Assembly: GCA_041674625.1 (NCBI GenBank)
Contig: JBAYVI010000060.1
Coordinates: 1 to 18,305, forward strand
Reading direction: 5' to 3'
Source of the DNA: BRH-c32 sp041674625
Lineage (GTDB): Bacteria; Bacteroidota; Ignavibacteria; Ignavibacteriales; Melioribacteraceae
DNA: 18,305 bases
Under the pieces are notes generated by a model. That model worked only from the letters and a program-made list of their open reading frames with translations. It did not search any database and was not told the DNA's origin. Below are positions 1 through 12,100 of this stretch, in pieces. Made by a program: the position numbers and the translations under genes. The first letter of the stretch is position 1. Every line of letters begins with the position of its first letter.

Positions 1-844
1 CGACTAATCCACCAACAACATTATTTTCCAAGAAACCTACTGCTAATCTTCTCTGATTAGAAGGATCAGTTACATCCCACACCGAGAGAGGTACGTTTTT
101 TCCAAATGTTTGCAATGGATAACCATCTGCTGATGGGTTATTAATAAATTGAGAGAAACTTTGTTCAGCCGGTGGATCGCCTGCTCTCCTTAGATAACGA
201 TATCCAAAAGAAACATCTGGATCATCAGGATTAATCGGAGGATTGTAATCGTCTGTAAAATTAACAGTAGCGAGCCTAATTTCAATTTTCTTCAGTTCAT
301 GCGGTGCAACAATCATTAAATTATCAGTTCCCCATATAGCTCTTGGACTTGTATATCCTATTGCACCGCCAGTATTTTCGGAAGTACCGAATGCTTCCAA
401 ATTAAACATACGGTTAGGATCAGCATTTACCCAAGTAAATCTCCTCGTGCCATTTGTTACATTCCACCCCCATTCATCTTGGTTCTGCGTGGAATTAATC
501 GATTGATTTTTAAGTCCAATTGGATAGTTAATTAGGTTTAAGTACATACCTCCGAAGTAAGCAGGATTTCCTTGAATACCGGATGCAACTTCTAATCCGG
601 TCTGAATCTTTTTTACCGAATATTTTAATCCTGCATCATAATGAAATTTAATATAGTAGTCGTCATCATTGATTAATGTTGGGTCGATTACCGTAAACTC
701 GGTAATTGGATTAGCTCTGCCGGTTATATGACTTAAGCGAGGCTCGTTATTTGTCGTTACTGCATTTTGGTTCTTTGACTGTGCTATTAAAAGAGCAGGC
801 AAAACAAAGAACAAAATGAATACTATTATTTTATAATTTTTCAT
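1..844 (-). CDS. Secreted protein of a T9SS-type operon, 3' end outside window
   Basis: A reading frame of 281 codons starts with ATG at 842-844 and runs off the left edge, so the C-terminus is missing. Residues 1-21 form a signal peptide (MKNYK, a hydrophobic run, then LLIAQ), so the protein is exported. The rest is hydrophilic and rich in N, D, Y and W, like secreted beta-sandwich proteins. From memory, the stretch with 'GTRRFTW', 'FGYRYLRR', 'PLSVWDV' and 'RLAVGFLENN' (residues ~140-278) recurs in uncharacterised surface proteins of Ignavibacteria and Calditrichota; no biochemical role is known to me. It begins 11 nt after the stop of the upstream giant gene, so it is very probably the third gene of one minus-strand operon. 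A T9SS sorting domain is expected beyond the edge but cannot be seen. Confidence 0.85.
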   Translation of the reverse strand, partial: MKNYKIIVFILFFVLPALLIAQSKNQNAVTTNNEPRLSHITGRANPITEFTVIDPTLINDDDYYIKFHYDAGLKYSVKKIQTGLEVASGIQGNPAYFGGMYLNLINYPIGLKNQSINSTQNQDEWGWNVTNGTRRFTWVNADPNRMFNLEAFGTSENTGGAIGYTSPRAIWGTDNLMIVAPHELKKIEIRLATVNFTDDYNPPINPDDPDVSFGYRYLRRAGDPPAEQSFSQFINNPSADGYPLQTFGKNVPLSVWDVTDPSNQRRLAVGFLENNVVGGLV

Positions 845-855
845 GTCTATTTTCC

Positions 856-3800
856 TTATTTGACTAAAATCATTTTTTTGATGTCAGTAAAATGATCCGT
901 AGTAATACGATAGAAATAGACACCGCTTGCGAAGGCAGCGGCATTCCATTTTGCTTCATAAAATCCCGGCTCTTTAATTTCGTTAGTTAATGTTTCTATA
1001 ACTTCGCCGATAGAATTAAAAATCGTAATTCTTACGTTACTCCTTTCAGGAATACCATATTTAATTATCGTTGCCGGATTAAAAGGATTAGGATAATTTT
1101 GCATTAATTGATAAGAAATAGGCATCTCTAATGGCTCAATTATTAACCGATTGAATGCAATTTCATTAATCGTAATTTGTGGACTGTTTTTAGTCATCAT
1201 ACCAATAATATTGCCTGAAGTTTTGTCTTTTATAACAAGATCTATATTTTCAGCTCTTAGCTGAATTGGAAAAGAAACAGAATTAAGAACGAGTTCATTC
1301 GATTTAATTGATTCAACAAAACGATCACTTCCCCATCGAATATCAAATACTCCATTTGGAGGTGTAGGTGGAAGATCAAAATTACTTCCTACGTTTTCAT
1401 CAGCCAGATAAAGGATTTTTGAATTATTCTTAGAATCAGAAACCGAAATTCTTCCCCAATCTTTATTTATCTCAAATCCGGTTGCATAAATAGCACCGGT
1501 TTTTGGAGGAGCATAATTCAGATTAATCGTACCTGCTTGTTTTGCTCTAATCCAATAACCATAGCCTGGACTTAATTTTGTCGGCATATTATAACCATTA
1601 TCATAACCGAAGAAAATAGAACTTAGGTTATCAGCCGGTATAGTAGTGAGAGATGAAATAACAGCTTCTTTATCATACGCTCCAACAAGATTCCAGCCTG
1701 CAGCCACATTAATTGAAGTGCTATTTACCGGGTCTCCTGTAATATTAATATTTTCAGCTGCACCATATCTCACCCAATAACCAATACCAGTTTGATATGT
1801 TGATACCGCCGAATAACCACTACTATAAGCCCATCCATTAGCTGTCGCATTAGGGAAAAGTGCAGAGTGAGTCATATCCGAAGTTAATAATGGTACTGAT
1901 ACAATATTCCAACCAGCTTGTAAAGGTATTATTGCATTATTTCCGCCAGTAGTCAAAGTAATTTTTAATGATGTAATAGCAGTATTTGTAACCATTACAC
2001 TATCTTGAGTTTTCATATCAAGATTGATTGAATTATCGATTGATGTAATAAATATATCGCCAGCCGGAAGTTCATCTATACGCCATTGAACTTTCATAGG
2101 ATAACCGGAAGCACTCGGCTTGAATGAAAAGTCCCATTCATAATTATTTGAACTGCGCTGCCTGAAATCGGAAACCGTATAATCGGTAGTTCCCGGAATT
2201 TTGAAACGGGCATCTAAAACACCATCAGGAGGGAGTGGTGGAAGTGGATTTTCACCTAACGTAATGTCAGTCCCATTTGTTGCATTTGCTAATATCCCGA
2301 AATCAATTCCCTTGCTGATACCACTCAGATCAGAAATAGTTAAATGTGTGATATCTCCTTTATCATAAATTATTTTTAATTCAGCAATATCACTATTGTA
2401 TATTTCAGCTTGATCAAAATAACGCATATTGATATTTATGAATCGTGCAGTATTATCTTGAAGAATAAAATTACCCGGAGGTAGAACATCTTTATTCCAC
2501 TCTAATTTAAGTGGGAACATATTGGAGGTAGAGTTAATTTTAATATTCCAAACATTTCTATCAGAAGCGATTGCTCTGAAATCATTTATCGTTGCACCCG
2601 CTTTTCCTTGGTATGTAAAACGGATATCTCGCAGTGTATCATCAGGAGCGAATGGGAAATAGTTCTCTCCGAATATTGCATCTTCATCATCTGTTGCATC
2701 ATTATATTCACCAAAAAAGAGGTATGCCTTAGCCCAATCGTCTTGTTTATAATATTTTAGATACTGAAGCCAGTTGCCATTATTTGGCGTATGCATATTT
2801 TCAAAGAAGACAGTATCAAGCACGACATCGGTAGAACCGAGGGTTAACTCTCTTATCGGGCTTTTTTCCCATATTCCATCGGGAACACCCTCTTTCTCAA
2901 ATAGATAACTATATTTATATGTTCTATTGCCATACATAAGTGAAGAGAACTGGAAGATACCATCTCCTTCTGTTTCATGCATCATCTCATAAATACCCCA
3001 ATTCCAGAATGATCCACTTACTGTAAAATAATCGTTCATTTCATTATACAATCCCAATCTCTTTATTGGATTAAGATCTACTTTGAATGTTACATTGACT
3101 TTTGGAGGTAACGGTTCGCTGAATTTTAATTTAACAAATTCATTAGCCATACTGTTTGGAAGTAAATAAAGATTTCCATTATAATGAAAAGGGGTTGATT
3201 GATTTGAATAATAAGAAGCGTAGTGGAAACCAATTTGAGCCCCTGTATCAAAATCAAGATATTCTGTCCCAGCATATTTATTAATTGCTAATATGCGAGG
3301 TGATATAAATGAGGCAGTATAATTACCAAAATTATTCCATTGATTCTGGTCTTGAAATTCAAATGGAGGAGCGACTGTAAGATTTTTGAAAAAAGTGATC
3401 GATTGATAGGAATTTACTTTATATAGCTGTACATTACTATTAGTACTAACAACCAAAACATCAGGATTGTTATTATTTATATTCCAAGAAAGTGAATTAT
3501 CTTGCCCAAGTTGGGCTGGCAAAACAGCAGGGGAAAAATCAGAAAGATTATAAATATTTATTGAATGGTTGTAGTCGCCGTCTCTCAAACCGAGCCAATA
3601 AAAATTTCCTACAACAGCAACTTTTGTTCTGTATTTGTCATTAGGAAGATCATAAGTCCCTATAATCTGTGGATTTGTAGGGTCGGTGAAAAGGTCAACT
3701 TTATAAACCTTAAAAACATTCCCGTATTCATTAATAAGGACATAATCATTACCGAAATATTGTATTACCATTACGTCGTCGCTGATTTTATAATTCTCTT

Positions 3801-6159
3801 TAAGTGGAGTTAGTACCCAATCGCCCGATACATCATAGATCGAAAGATGACCTGCCGACATAAAATAATAACCATAAATATCATTAGCGTCCACCCATAC
3901 ATAGAGCTTATTGTTGATATAATTAGCTATTCCTTGAGCCCCAACTAATGGGATCTCTTTAATTTTATTAATCGTACTCCCAGAGATTTCATAAACTAAT
4001 ATCTTATTACCACCTTCGGGAACAACAAAGAGAATATTATCTTTAATATAGGTACTTCTTCTGCCACCCTGCCATTCTGGGAAAGTGGCTGAAAAATCAT
4101 TCTCTATATTATCCATAAGTGGATTTACTTTTACTCGTTTGATAATATTTTCAGTATAGAATTGATCTTTTACGGTAAGACTAATATCATATAGACCGGC
4201 AGACGTAGGAATGAATTTGAATAATCTGTTATTATCATACGAAAAAGATTCTAACGAAGGTACATTCCATGAAAAAGAAAGAGGATCATTTTCAAAATCG
4301 GATGAAATCCTTCCATCACAATAAACATAATCGCCCCAAGTAACAATTTCAGGTGTATATGTGAAATCGGGTACTGGTGGCTTATTGCTTGTAGCAAAGA
4401 GAGTTATTTCTGCGAAAACCTCCTTGCTAAGACTTGTATTTACTTTTTGAACTACTGTATAATATCCTTCGATATCAGTCTGCAAAGTGACACTTCCATC
4501 GGAAAAATTAGAAAGCGTTGCGCTGCTTCCGGCAGGTCGAAGAGTAAAATACCACTCTGATGAAGCAACAGTTTCGCCCGGTGTTAAGGATTTAAAATTT
4601 GATAAGATTTGAGTTGATGCAAAGTCCTTTATTAAATCCGGACCTTCGAGTGAGAGAATTATCTTATCATTATAAAATTTTTGAACTGTTTGCGCATCTT
4701 TTTTTAATTTATTTATTACCAATCTATATGACTCACCTGACATCTGATTTTGAACAGAATTTTCATTTGCCTTATTAAAAGCAATAACAGAAGGTGAGCT
4801 AAACATTTCATTTGGCTCGGAGGCGATAATAGCATATACTATATCTTGTTGTTCTCCCCAATGAAATGTTATGGGACCTGTTGGCACGCCCATTCTTCTA
4901 TCGCCCGGTTGGAATGAATTCTCTTCAATCCACCCCGTTCCAAGATATGGGTCTCCGCTTAATGGATATAGAGTCGCTTGAAATGTATTTGGATCAATAA
5001 AAGCATTACCATTTTTATTTACTCCTTGAAGGAGGTTATAAAAACCAAGAGTACCACTATAATCACCTTGTAAAGGATCATTATAATTAGGATCATTATT
5101 TAAGGAAAAATAAAAAGCATTCATAGTTACATTAAGGGTGTTAGGCTGCCACATACCATCATAGAATCCATAATCATTAGGATCAGCACTATATACGATT
5201 GGTCCTTGAACAAGCTTATAGCCTATTGCCGGAGGGAATTCGTTATATCCCCCTTCATCATATGGATCACCATTATATGTGTATCCCATATTGAGTGCCG
5301 GGTCGCACCCTACATAATCATCACCTGCATTCCCGAGATCCGGATCTGACCAAAGTGAAAAATATAGGTCAGTAAATGATTTGTGATCCGGGTTTTTGTT
5401 TATAACAGTGAACTTTCTGAAGGTAGTATTATTTAGAGATGTTTGATCTGCAAAGCCCCAAATTGTTACTTGGAGCTCAATTCCCATTGGATCAGAACCA
5501 TATAACTGATTTGTAAGAGTGGAATTAAGATCATTCGCAACATACCAAATAGTTTGTGAAGCATACGGAACACCAGGGATATCAAAAGCAGGTTCCCAAG
5601 TATTGTTTCCATTCATATCTTGGAATGGAGCACCACGATCAACGGGCCAGTTATCCCAACAGTATTGATATTCTGCTCGAATTTCTTCAGTAGTACCTTC
5701 ACCGCTTTGTAATTCCTTGCTCAGGTCTCCGGTGAGGAAATCGGGTCTTACTCTCCAGATTCTATTAACTTCTAAATTTGGATCTTCAGCCGTTCCATCA
5801 TCTTTAATTTTACCCGGCTGCAATCCTGTTAAATATGCGGAGCCGCCGACATGAATGTTACCATCGATCTTACCGCCCCAAATAAAACCTGATTGGTAAA
5901 TGGCGATAGGGCTACCTGAATAATTTGGAAAATGGAATGCCCCATTTTGATCTGCAATATTATTATTAAAATGCCACGTATTAATATTATTGATATTGAA
6001 ATAAGTATTATTTCTATAATCGTTAGTCGCAGAAGTGGATTTTAAGTTTTTATCGCTCCGCTTAATCGTGCTTTTGCTAAATGCACTTTTATCGAACTGT
6101 GCATTTACAAAAGAGACCGAAATAAGAAAAAAGATGAAGCTAATTATTAGCCGTTTCAT
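856..6159 (-). CDS. Giant multidomain T9SS-secreted protein with PKD domain and C-terminal sorting signal
   Basis: About 1767 residues. I prefer the ATG at 6157-6159 (MKRLIIS), which has GAGG 9 nt upstream; an in-frame ATG at 6172-6174 adds MRRAK. Order (residues approximate, numbered from 6174): signal peptide 1-26; a 40-480 region with Asp-rich motifs (DPDLGNAGDDYVGCDPALNMGY) seen in other FCB surface proteins, function unknown to me; PKD-like domain 597-686 (PPVPDFTYTP ... GLYDISLTVKD); a probable beta-propeller 695-1020; starch-binding-like beta-sandwich 1027-1125 (VTFKVDL ... SGSFWNW); two 'D.RF' modules 1183-1278 and 1320-1408; paired GWN repeats 1416-1551; an FDIRW module from 1608; T9SS sorting domain 1697-1772 (YPNPFNP ... 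KKMILVK). The protein is inferred to cross the outer membrane by T9SS and stay at the surface or be released. No catalytic residues are recognised, so an adhesive, binding or structural role is more likely than an enzyme. It sits 1-16 nt after the preceding giant gene. Confidence 0.93.
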   Translation of the reverse strand: MKRLIISFIFFLISVSFVNAQFDKSAFSKSTIKRSDKNLKSTSATNDYRNNTYFNINNINTWHFNNNIADQNGAFHFPNYSGSPIAIYQSGFIWGGKIDGNIHVGGSAYLTGLQPGKIKDDGTAEDPNLEVNRIWRVRPDFLTGDLSKELQSGEGTTEEIRAEYQYCWDNWPVDRGAPFQDMNGNNTWEPAFDIPGVPYASQTIWYVANDLNSTLTNQLYGSDPMGIELQVTIWGFADQTSLNNTTFRKFTVINKNPDHKSFTDLYFSLWSDPDLGNAGDDYVGCDPALNMGYTYNGDPYDEGGYNEFPPAIGYKLVQGPIVYSADPNDYGFYDGMWQPNTLNVTMNAFYFSLNNDPNYNDPLQGDYSGTLGFYNLLQGVNKNGNAFIDPNTFQATLYPLSGDPYLGTGWIEENSFQPGDRRMGVPTGPITFHWGEQQDIVYAIIASEPNEMFSSPSVIAFNKANENSVQNQMSGESYRLVINKLKKDAQTVQKFYNDKIILSLEGPDLIKDFASTQILSNFKSLTPGETVASSEWYFTLRPAGSSATLSNFSDGSVTLQTDIEGYYTVVQKVNTSLSKEVFAEITLFATSNKPPVPDFTYTPEIVTWGDYVYCDGRISSDFENDPLSFSWNVPSLESFSYDNNRLFKFIPTSAGLYDISLTVKDQFYTENIIKRVKVNPLMDNIENDFSATFPEWQGGRRSTYIKDNILFVVPEGGNKILVYEISGSTINKIKEIPLVGAQGIANYINNKLYVWVDANDIYGYYFMSAGHLSIYDVSGDWVLTPLKENYKISDDVMVIQYFGNDYVLINEYGNVFKVYKVDLFTDPTNPQIIGTYDLPNDKYRTKVAVVGNFYWLGLRDGDYNHSINIYNLSDFSPAVLPAQLGQDNSLSWNINNNNPDVLVVSTNSNVQLYKVNSYQSITFFKNLTVAPPFEFQDQNQWNNFGNYTASFISPRILAINKYAGTEYLDFDTGAQIGFHYASYYSNQSTPFHYNGNLYLLPNSMANEFVKLKFSEPLPPKVNVTFKVDLNPIKRLGLYNEMNDYFTVSGSFWNWGIYEMMHETEGDGIFQFSSLMYGNRTYKYSYLFEKEGVPDGIWEKSPIRELTLGSTDVVLDTVFFENMHTPNNGNWLQYLKYYKQDDWAKAYLFFGEYNDATDDEDAIFGENYFPFAPDDTLRDIRFTYQGKAGATINDFRAIASDRNVWNIKINSTSNMFPLKLEWNKDVLPPGNFILQDNTARFININMRYFDQAEIYNSDIAELKIIYDKGDITHLTISDLSGISKGIDFGILANATNGTDITLGENPLPPLPPDGVLDARFKIPGTTDYTVSDFRQRSSNNYEWDFSFKPSASGYPMKVQWRIDELPAGDIFITSIDNSINLDMKTQDSVMVTNTAITSLKITLTTGGNNAIIPLQAGWNIVSVPLLTSDMTHSALFPNATANGWAYSSGYSAVSTYQTGIGYWVRYGAAENINITGDPVNSTSINVAAGWNLVGAYDKEAVISSLTTIPADNLSSIFFGYDNGYNMPTKLSPGYGYWIRAKQAGTINLNYAPPKTGAIYATGFEINKDWGRISVSDSKNNSKILYLADENVGSNFDLPPTPPNGVFDIRWGSDRFVESIKSNELVLNSVSFPIQLRAENIDLVIKDKTSGNIIGMMTKNSPQITINEIAFNRLIIEPLEMPISYQLMQNYPNPFNPATIIKYGIPERSNVRITIFNSIGEVIETLTNEIKEPGFYEAKWNAAAFASGVYFYRITTDHFTDIKKMILVK

Positions 6160-6175
6160 TTTAGCGCGCCTCATT

Positions 6176-9100
6176 TTATTTTATAAACATCATTTTTTTA
6201 ACATCATTGAATTGCGAAGTTCTAATTGAATAAATATAAATTCCACTTGGTAAGGACTTAGCATTCCAAGTAACTTCATGGAAACCCGGTTCCATCTCTT
6301 TATTTATCAATTCATCTACTCTTTCACCAAGAACATTGAATATCTCAAGATGAACGTTTGTCTGCTCAGGAAGACCGAACCGAATAATTGTAGATGGATT
6401 AAATGGATTAGGATAATTCTGCATCAAAGTGTATTGTACCGGAATTTCAAGTTTAGAAACAGCTACAGAACTGGGCATTTCTTTTGCAATAGTAATTTCT
6501 GAACCATTTTTTAATGCCTTGCCATCAATTAATATATCGATACCTTCTACCTTAATCTTTATAGGATATTGATCTGAATTAATTTTAATTGATAAATTTT
6601 CGCTATTTAGATTTTCTACATATCGATTACTGGAAAAGCGAATATCAAAAATCCCACTCGGAGGAATTGGAGGAAGTTCGTATTGGCTTAGATTAATATT
6701 ATCTTTACCTGAATCGTAAACAACTCCCTGCCTACCAGCTGCATCTGTAATAATAATCTTACCCCAGCTTGAATTTAATTCAGGAGCGGTTGCGTATTGA
6801 GAAGCTAAATATCGTTCCTTTTTAATTGAAGGGCTTTTGAAAGGAGCTAAGTCGATGGTTCCATCGGCAGTTGCTTTTACCCAATATCCTTTGCCATATT
6901 TTAAGAGGAACGGAACATTGTAACCATTATTATATTCAAAGAAGGAGGAAGAAATAATATTTACCGGATCAGTAGTTATCTGTGTAATTATCACATCACG
7001 GTCATATACACCTATCATATTCCAACCGGCTTTTAGGTCAATAATAAAGTCATCGGAACGGATACCCAAAAGATTATATGATTCAGTTACTTGATTCTTA
7101 ATCCAATAACCTTTTGCTAATTCTAATGGATTTGCGGTATAATATCCTGTTTCATTAAAGCCCCAAGTTGATGATACGTTATGAGGGAAAATAGCTGCCG
7201 GAGACATATTATCAGCAATTACAGGTACTGAAACCATATTCCAGCCGCCTGATAATTCATAACGTTTTGATTGAACTTTGTAGCAAGTTATTTTTACTGA
7301 AGAAATTTCGAAATCTGATATCTCAACAAAATCTGTGCTCATCATATCTATACTAAAAACCTTACTGCTGATATCAGAAATTATTATTTTAATATCATTA
7401 GGGAATAGATTAGGATTCCATCTGAATTTAAATGGGTCGTTACTGCTTCCTCTTTGGTATTCAATTATCCATTCAATTTTATCAAAAGTATTATTTCTGA
7501 AATCACGGACTGATTTATCGACACCTCCGGGGATTGCGAAGCGAAGGTCTATCATACCCTCTTGCGGATCGGATGGAAGAGCTCTTTCATAAACAGTTTG
7601 ATCAATTCCATCTGTGGCATTCGCATGAGTTCCGAAAAAGCCGGTAAATACATCAGCCCCGTCTTCCAATCTAATATAAGAATACCATGACATTTCATTA
7701 TTTTTATTATCAAATTTAACAGTAGCTAAATCTAGATCAACTTCTTCTAAAGTTAGTACTCTATTTCCATCAGGACCACCTGGGCCTACGTTAGTTTCCC
7801 AACCCCAATTTGGCATAGTTTGAGAATTGGAATAAAATTTATATTCAAAATTAGAATTACTAAAAAGTGATTTAGTTATAGAATAAACCCCATCACCATC
7901 CGAATCTGTCATAATTTCTTCAGCCCATCCATTAAAAGCACCTCGTACTGATACTTGATCAGTTATAGGATTGAACTTACCTTCAAGATGTTGAATTTTC
8001 ATATCGACATTAAAAGTAACATTAAGCGGAACGCCCGTCGGACCGAGTACTGTACCCCAATCGCCACAAATCCACATTTTCCCATTATTAATTGCAATGC
8101 GTTTTAATCTATTTCTCGTGCCACTTTCAATTATATCAAAATTATTTCCACCATCGGTTGAATGAATAATTAGACCATAATTACCTACAATGTAAAACTC
8201 GGTAGCCGAAACCATTTTTACATCATATAAAGTTTCATTAAATTCATAATGTTGTTTCCAGGTTTCACCACCATCGGTGGTTGTAAGTAGATTTCCATTT
8301 TCGCCAACCGCAACACCATTATTATAATCGAAGAAATCGATACCATAAAGCTGCCAACCTTTGTAATTGTGGAATGTTATTGAGTAATTGTTTCCTGCAT
8401 CGGTAGTCTTAAAAATGGCACCTCTATCACCAACCGCATAAACTGTATTGATATCGTGCATGATAATACGGTTAAAATTCCTCTCCCCCGTATAAACATT
8501 AGTTCCGTTAGCACCATTATCATTTGTTCTAATAATTTCTCCATCACCGCAGAAGAATCCATTATTAAAATCAATGAAATCAACATCACGCCAATTATTA
8601 TGAGGGAAGTCTTCATATCCCCAAGAAACTCCTCCATCCATCGATTTTACTATTATATGATCTCCAAGAGTAACTACTTCAGATGTACCAACAACTTCAG
8701 CTGAATATATTTCTCTAAAAAACGGAATTGCATTAACGTCTTCCCAATTTCCGCCTATATTAGTTGATCTAAATATCCCGGAACCAACTACATAAATAGC
8801 AGAACCATCAGAAAATTCTATATCATTAAAGAACCCGCCTAAATTAGCTTTCTTTACAAAAGTTTGAGAAGCAGGTGGAGTTGTAAACCGACCGAATGAT
8901 TCTACAGTACCATAAGTACTTTCTAAAGTAACTCTTACGTTATACTGCGTGTTAGGAGTTAAACCAGAAATTTTATCTGAGGTTGCCCAATAGTTCCAAG
9001 TAGCTGCCGGAAAACTTTGGTCTGGAACAGTATTAGAATAAGAATAATCTGTTGAATATGCGTACTTAAGTGTAATCGGATTACCGTTGGAGGCAGCTTC

Positions 9101-12100
9101 GATTTCAATTCTTCCGTCATTACTAAATAAATCAGAATTCCTAACACTCCAACTTAATTGGGGTTCTGAAACCTGCCACAACTTAAGTGATATTTTATAA
9201 GCACCTCTAAATAATGCTTCCGTAACAGTCGGCTCAATCTTTTCTTTTATAGAGCTATTAAAATCAATGTAATAATTCCATACAGTTGAATACCTTATAT
9301 AATATTCACCCGTTTCAGGTAAAGAAAAAACAATTCTTTGCCTTAAATGATCATCCATATAATTTGCAGAGCTGGCTATTTGATTTTTATTCGCATCAAA
9401 TAAAAAGATCATCCCATTAAGAGTAGAATTATTAGCATGTCCTTCGATATCTATTTGATCTCCGGCATTTCCGAAAAACTTAAAGAAATCGGTATCATCA
9501 CCATTAATTAATTCTCCTGAAATAATATTTCCTAATTGTGTTTGGTTTGCCCTGCTAAATCCATTATTATCCTCCTGTTCGAGAGTATAATTTGCTATCG
9601 TAATTGTAAATGGATCAGGATTCTTAGATGTATAAAAAGTATTATCTACATCGGTAATTCTTATATAACAAATATCGCTTTCTACATTTGGAACTGTCCA
9701 ATAGTAAGTTTGATTTGCAGGAACAGAAGCTTCGACCAAAGAATAATTATTCCCATTGGTGCTAAATTCAATTTTGATATTTGTTACACCTGCATAATTC
9801 CATTGGAGAGGAATAACTTCCGTAGGATTAAAAACACTAATATCTCTTGGTGCAACTAACATAAGATATTTTGTATCTGTCCATGTATTCCCCCATCTTT
9901 GAGGATTATTCCACGATTGATCTTCATTAAAATGTGAGAAGTATAAAAGCCCCTCTCTATTACCGGAAACATCTTGATCATTAAGATTAATATCGAGCGG
10001 GATTTTCATTCCAGGCATGGGAACAAAAGTCCTATCAATTGGTTCTCCATAATTATCTCTCATTTGAGCTAAATCGGCAAGTGGAATTTTTGCCTCAACA
10101 ACATACCCTGTTGGAAATTTTTCGAACCAACCATAATCAGGACCAGGAAATAATAATTGATTTACAAACATTGTAACATTACCACTGCTAAGAGCAAATT
10201 TATTAAATCGAAGGTGATAATCTGGGAAATCACCTCTCTGATATGAATCATGCTGTAACCCTATTAAATCGTATAATCCTATCAATAATTCAGCCGAATC
10301 ATTTAAATAAGAAGGAACCGGCTCATTCGGCAAAACAACATTATCTTCTACATCAAAAGCCACATAAAGATATTTACTATCGATCGCGATTCGAGCCACG
10401 GCTGAAAGATCATTATCATCAGTTACTTGAAAATTCGGTCCAATAAATCCGGTTTGATTACTTAATTTAATTTCAATTGGTTGATAAGTGTTCCATTCAC
10501 TTAGATCTCCATCGGCGTTAAAATTAACGGGTGGATTAAGAGAAATAACACCAATACCTTTCGCCATATTTGTTACAGGACTAGCAAATGCAAATGGACC
10601 AATATTATTCGCAAGATCTACAGATCTTATTCCATAATAATTAGTAACATTTGCATCAACTTTTGGAGAACGTAAGTAGTGGATTCCGTTACCAACATTT
10701 TCATAATAGAAACCAATAAGCTCCACTCCCGGTTCTGTTATATCGGTAAAGGCATTTTGCGATCCATAGATTAAATATTTTTCGCCGGCACCTTCATTTG
10801 TAACGTCAGTCCAAGTAAATGTATTGTTATATGTCCCCGGAGTAACAGTAAAATTGCCCGGAGCTTCGGGAGCTTCTAAATCAAAAGTCTCTCCACCCTG
10901 CTGAAGTAGATCAAAAAGAATTGTTCCTGTAAACTGTTCTCCTAAAGGTCCGGCTTCAGTACCATAAGCGGCAATATCAATTCCATAACTCTTTATATAA
11001 TCAGGATTAAAAATATCATCTCCTGATGAATCAACAATATATTTAGCGAAACCATCAGTTGGTAAAACATTTTCTGCTGAAGTAAGACTTTGTCTAAGAG
11101 GAAGTACATATCGAGTCCAACCGGTTCCCTGAAGTAGATTAATAGGAAGCCTTATCCTCCACATTTCATCTACACCGGTATTATCTTCAACAATATAAAA
11201 GTTCAGGTTTAACCGATTTGTATTAGGAGAGACAGAAGGAATTTCATTTTTTACATATATTACCAAATTAGTTCTATTTTCAAAATCATTTGGTTTTATA
11301 ATATCTTTATAGACTCTAATATAACCGCCCCAACTTTGCGACGCATTAACGGTGTAATCTAATTTAAGAGAAGCATTACCTTCAATCTTATCAAAAGTTT
11401 CATCAGTTAATTGTATCGAGCCTTTGTCTGATTCACCTGCCCAGCCCATATCATCCATGTTAAAAAAGTTTACTGCGGTATTATCGAAAGTGGTTAATGG
11501 AGGATATTTACTTCCAACAATTTCAAATTTATCGAGTAAAAACGAGCCCGTTGCAGTTGGATTTGGTGTGCCGCCTCCAACAGTATTATAAGATAAGGCA
11601 ATTTCAAAATTCTTTATTTTATCAAGCTCCATTACACCATTGTTGAAAGCATATTGATTTTTGAAACCTGTATTTGGATTGTCGGTATTTACTAAAGGAA
11701 TCATTATATTTATCCAATTACTCGGTGCATCAGTTAAATCTAACGGAATGTTTTGCATCCATACATCTCTATTCATATTATCATCATAATCAATGAGCTT
11801 AAACTCCAAATGAAATTCACCATTTTGTGATTTTGCAAGAGGGTTAATATTCTTAATCCAAAATGATATGTATTGTGCAGAGGAAAAATCATAGTAGCCA
11901 CTAATTTGATTAGTGAGACGAGAAACAAAACCTCCCCAATCATCACCTGCAACTACATTATATTCAATCTTTACAGATCCATTCGCCTCAAAAGCATCTG
12001 TATTATCTGTTATATTTAAATAAGCCCCTATTCCATTTGACCAAAACTGGCTTAAATCCCAAAAATTATTAGCTACAGAATTATCGCAATTCTGGAAAAC

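Noticed and set aside
8377..8637. Open frames of 60-107 codons inside the two giant genes, on either strand
   Set aside because: They overlap clearly coding sequence, lack ribosome binding sites, and give no recognisable proteins; they are shadows of the large genes.
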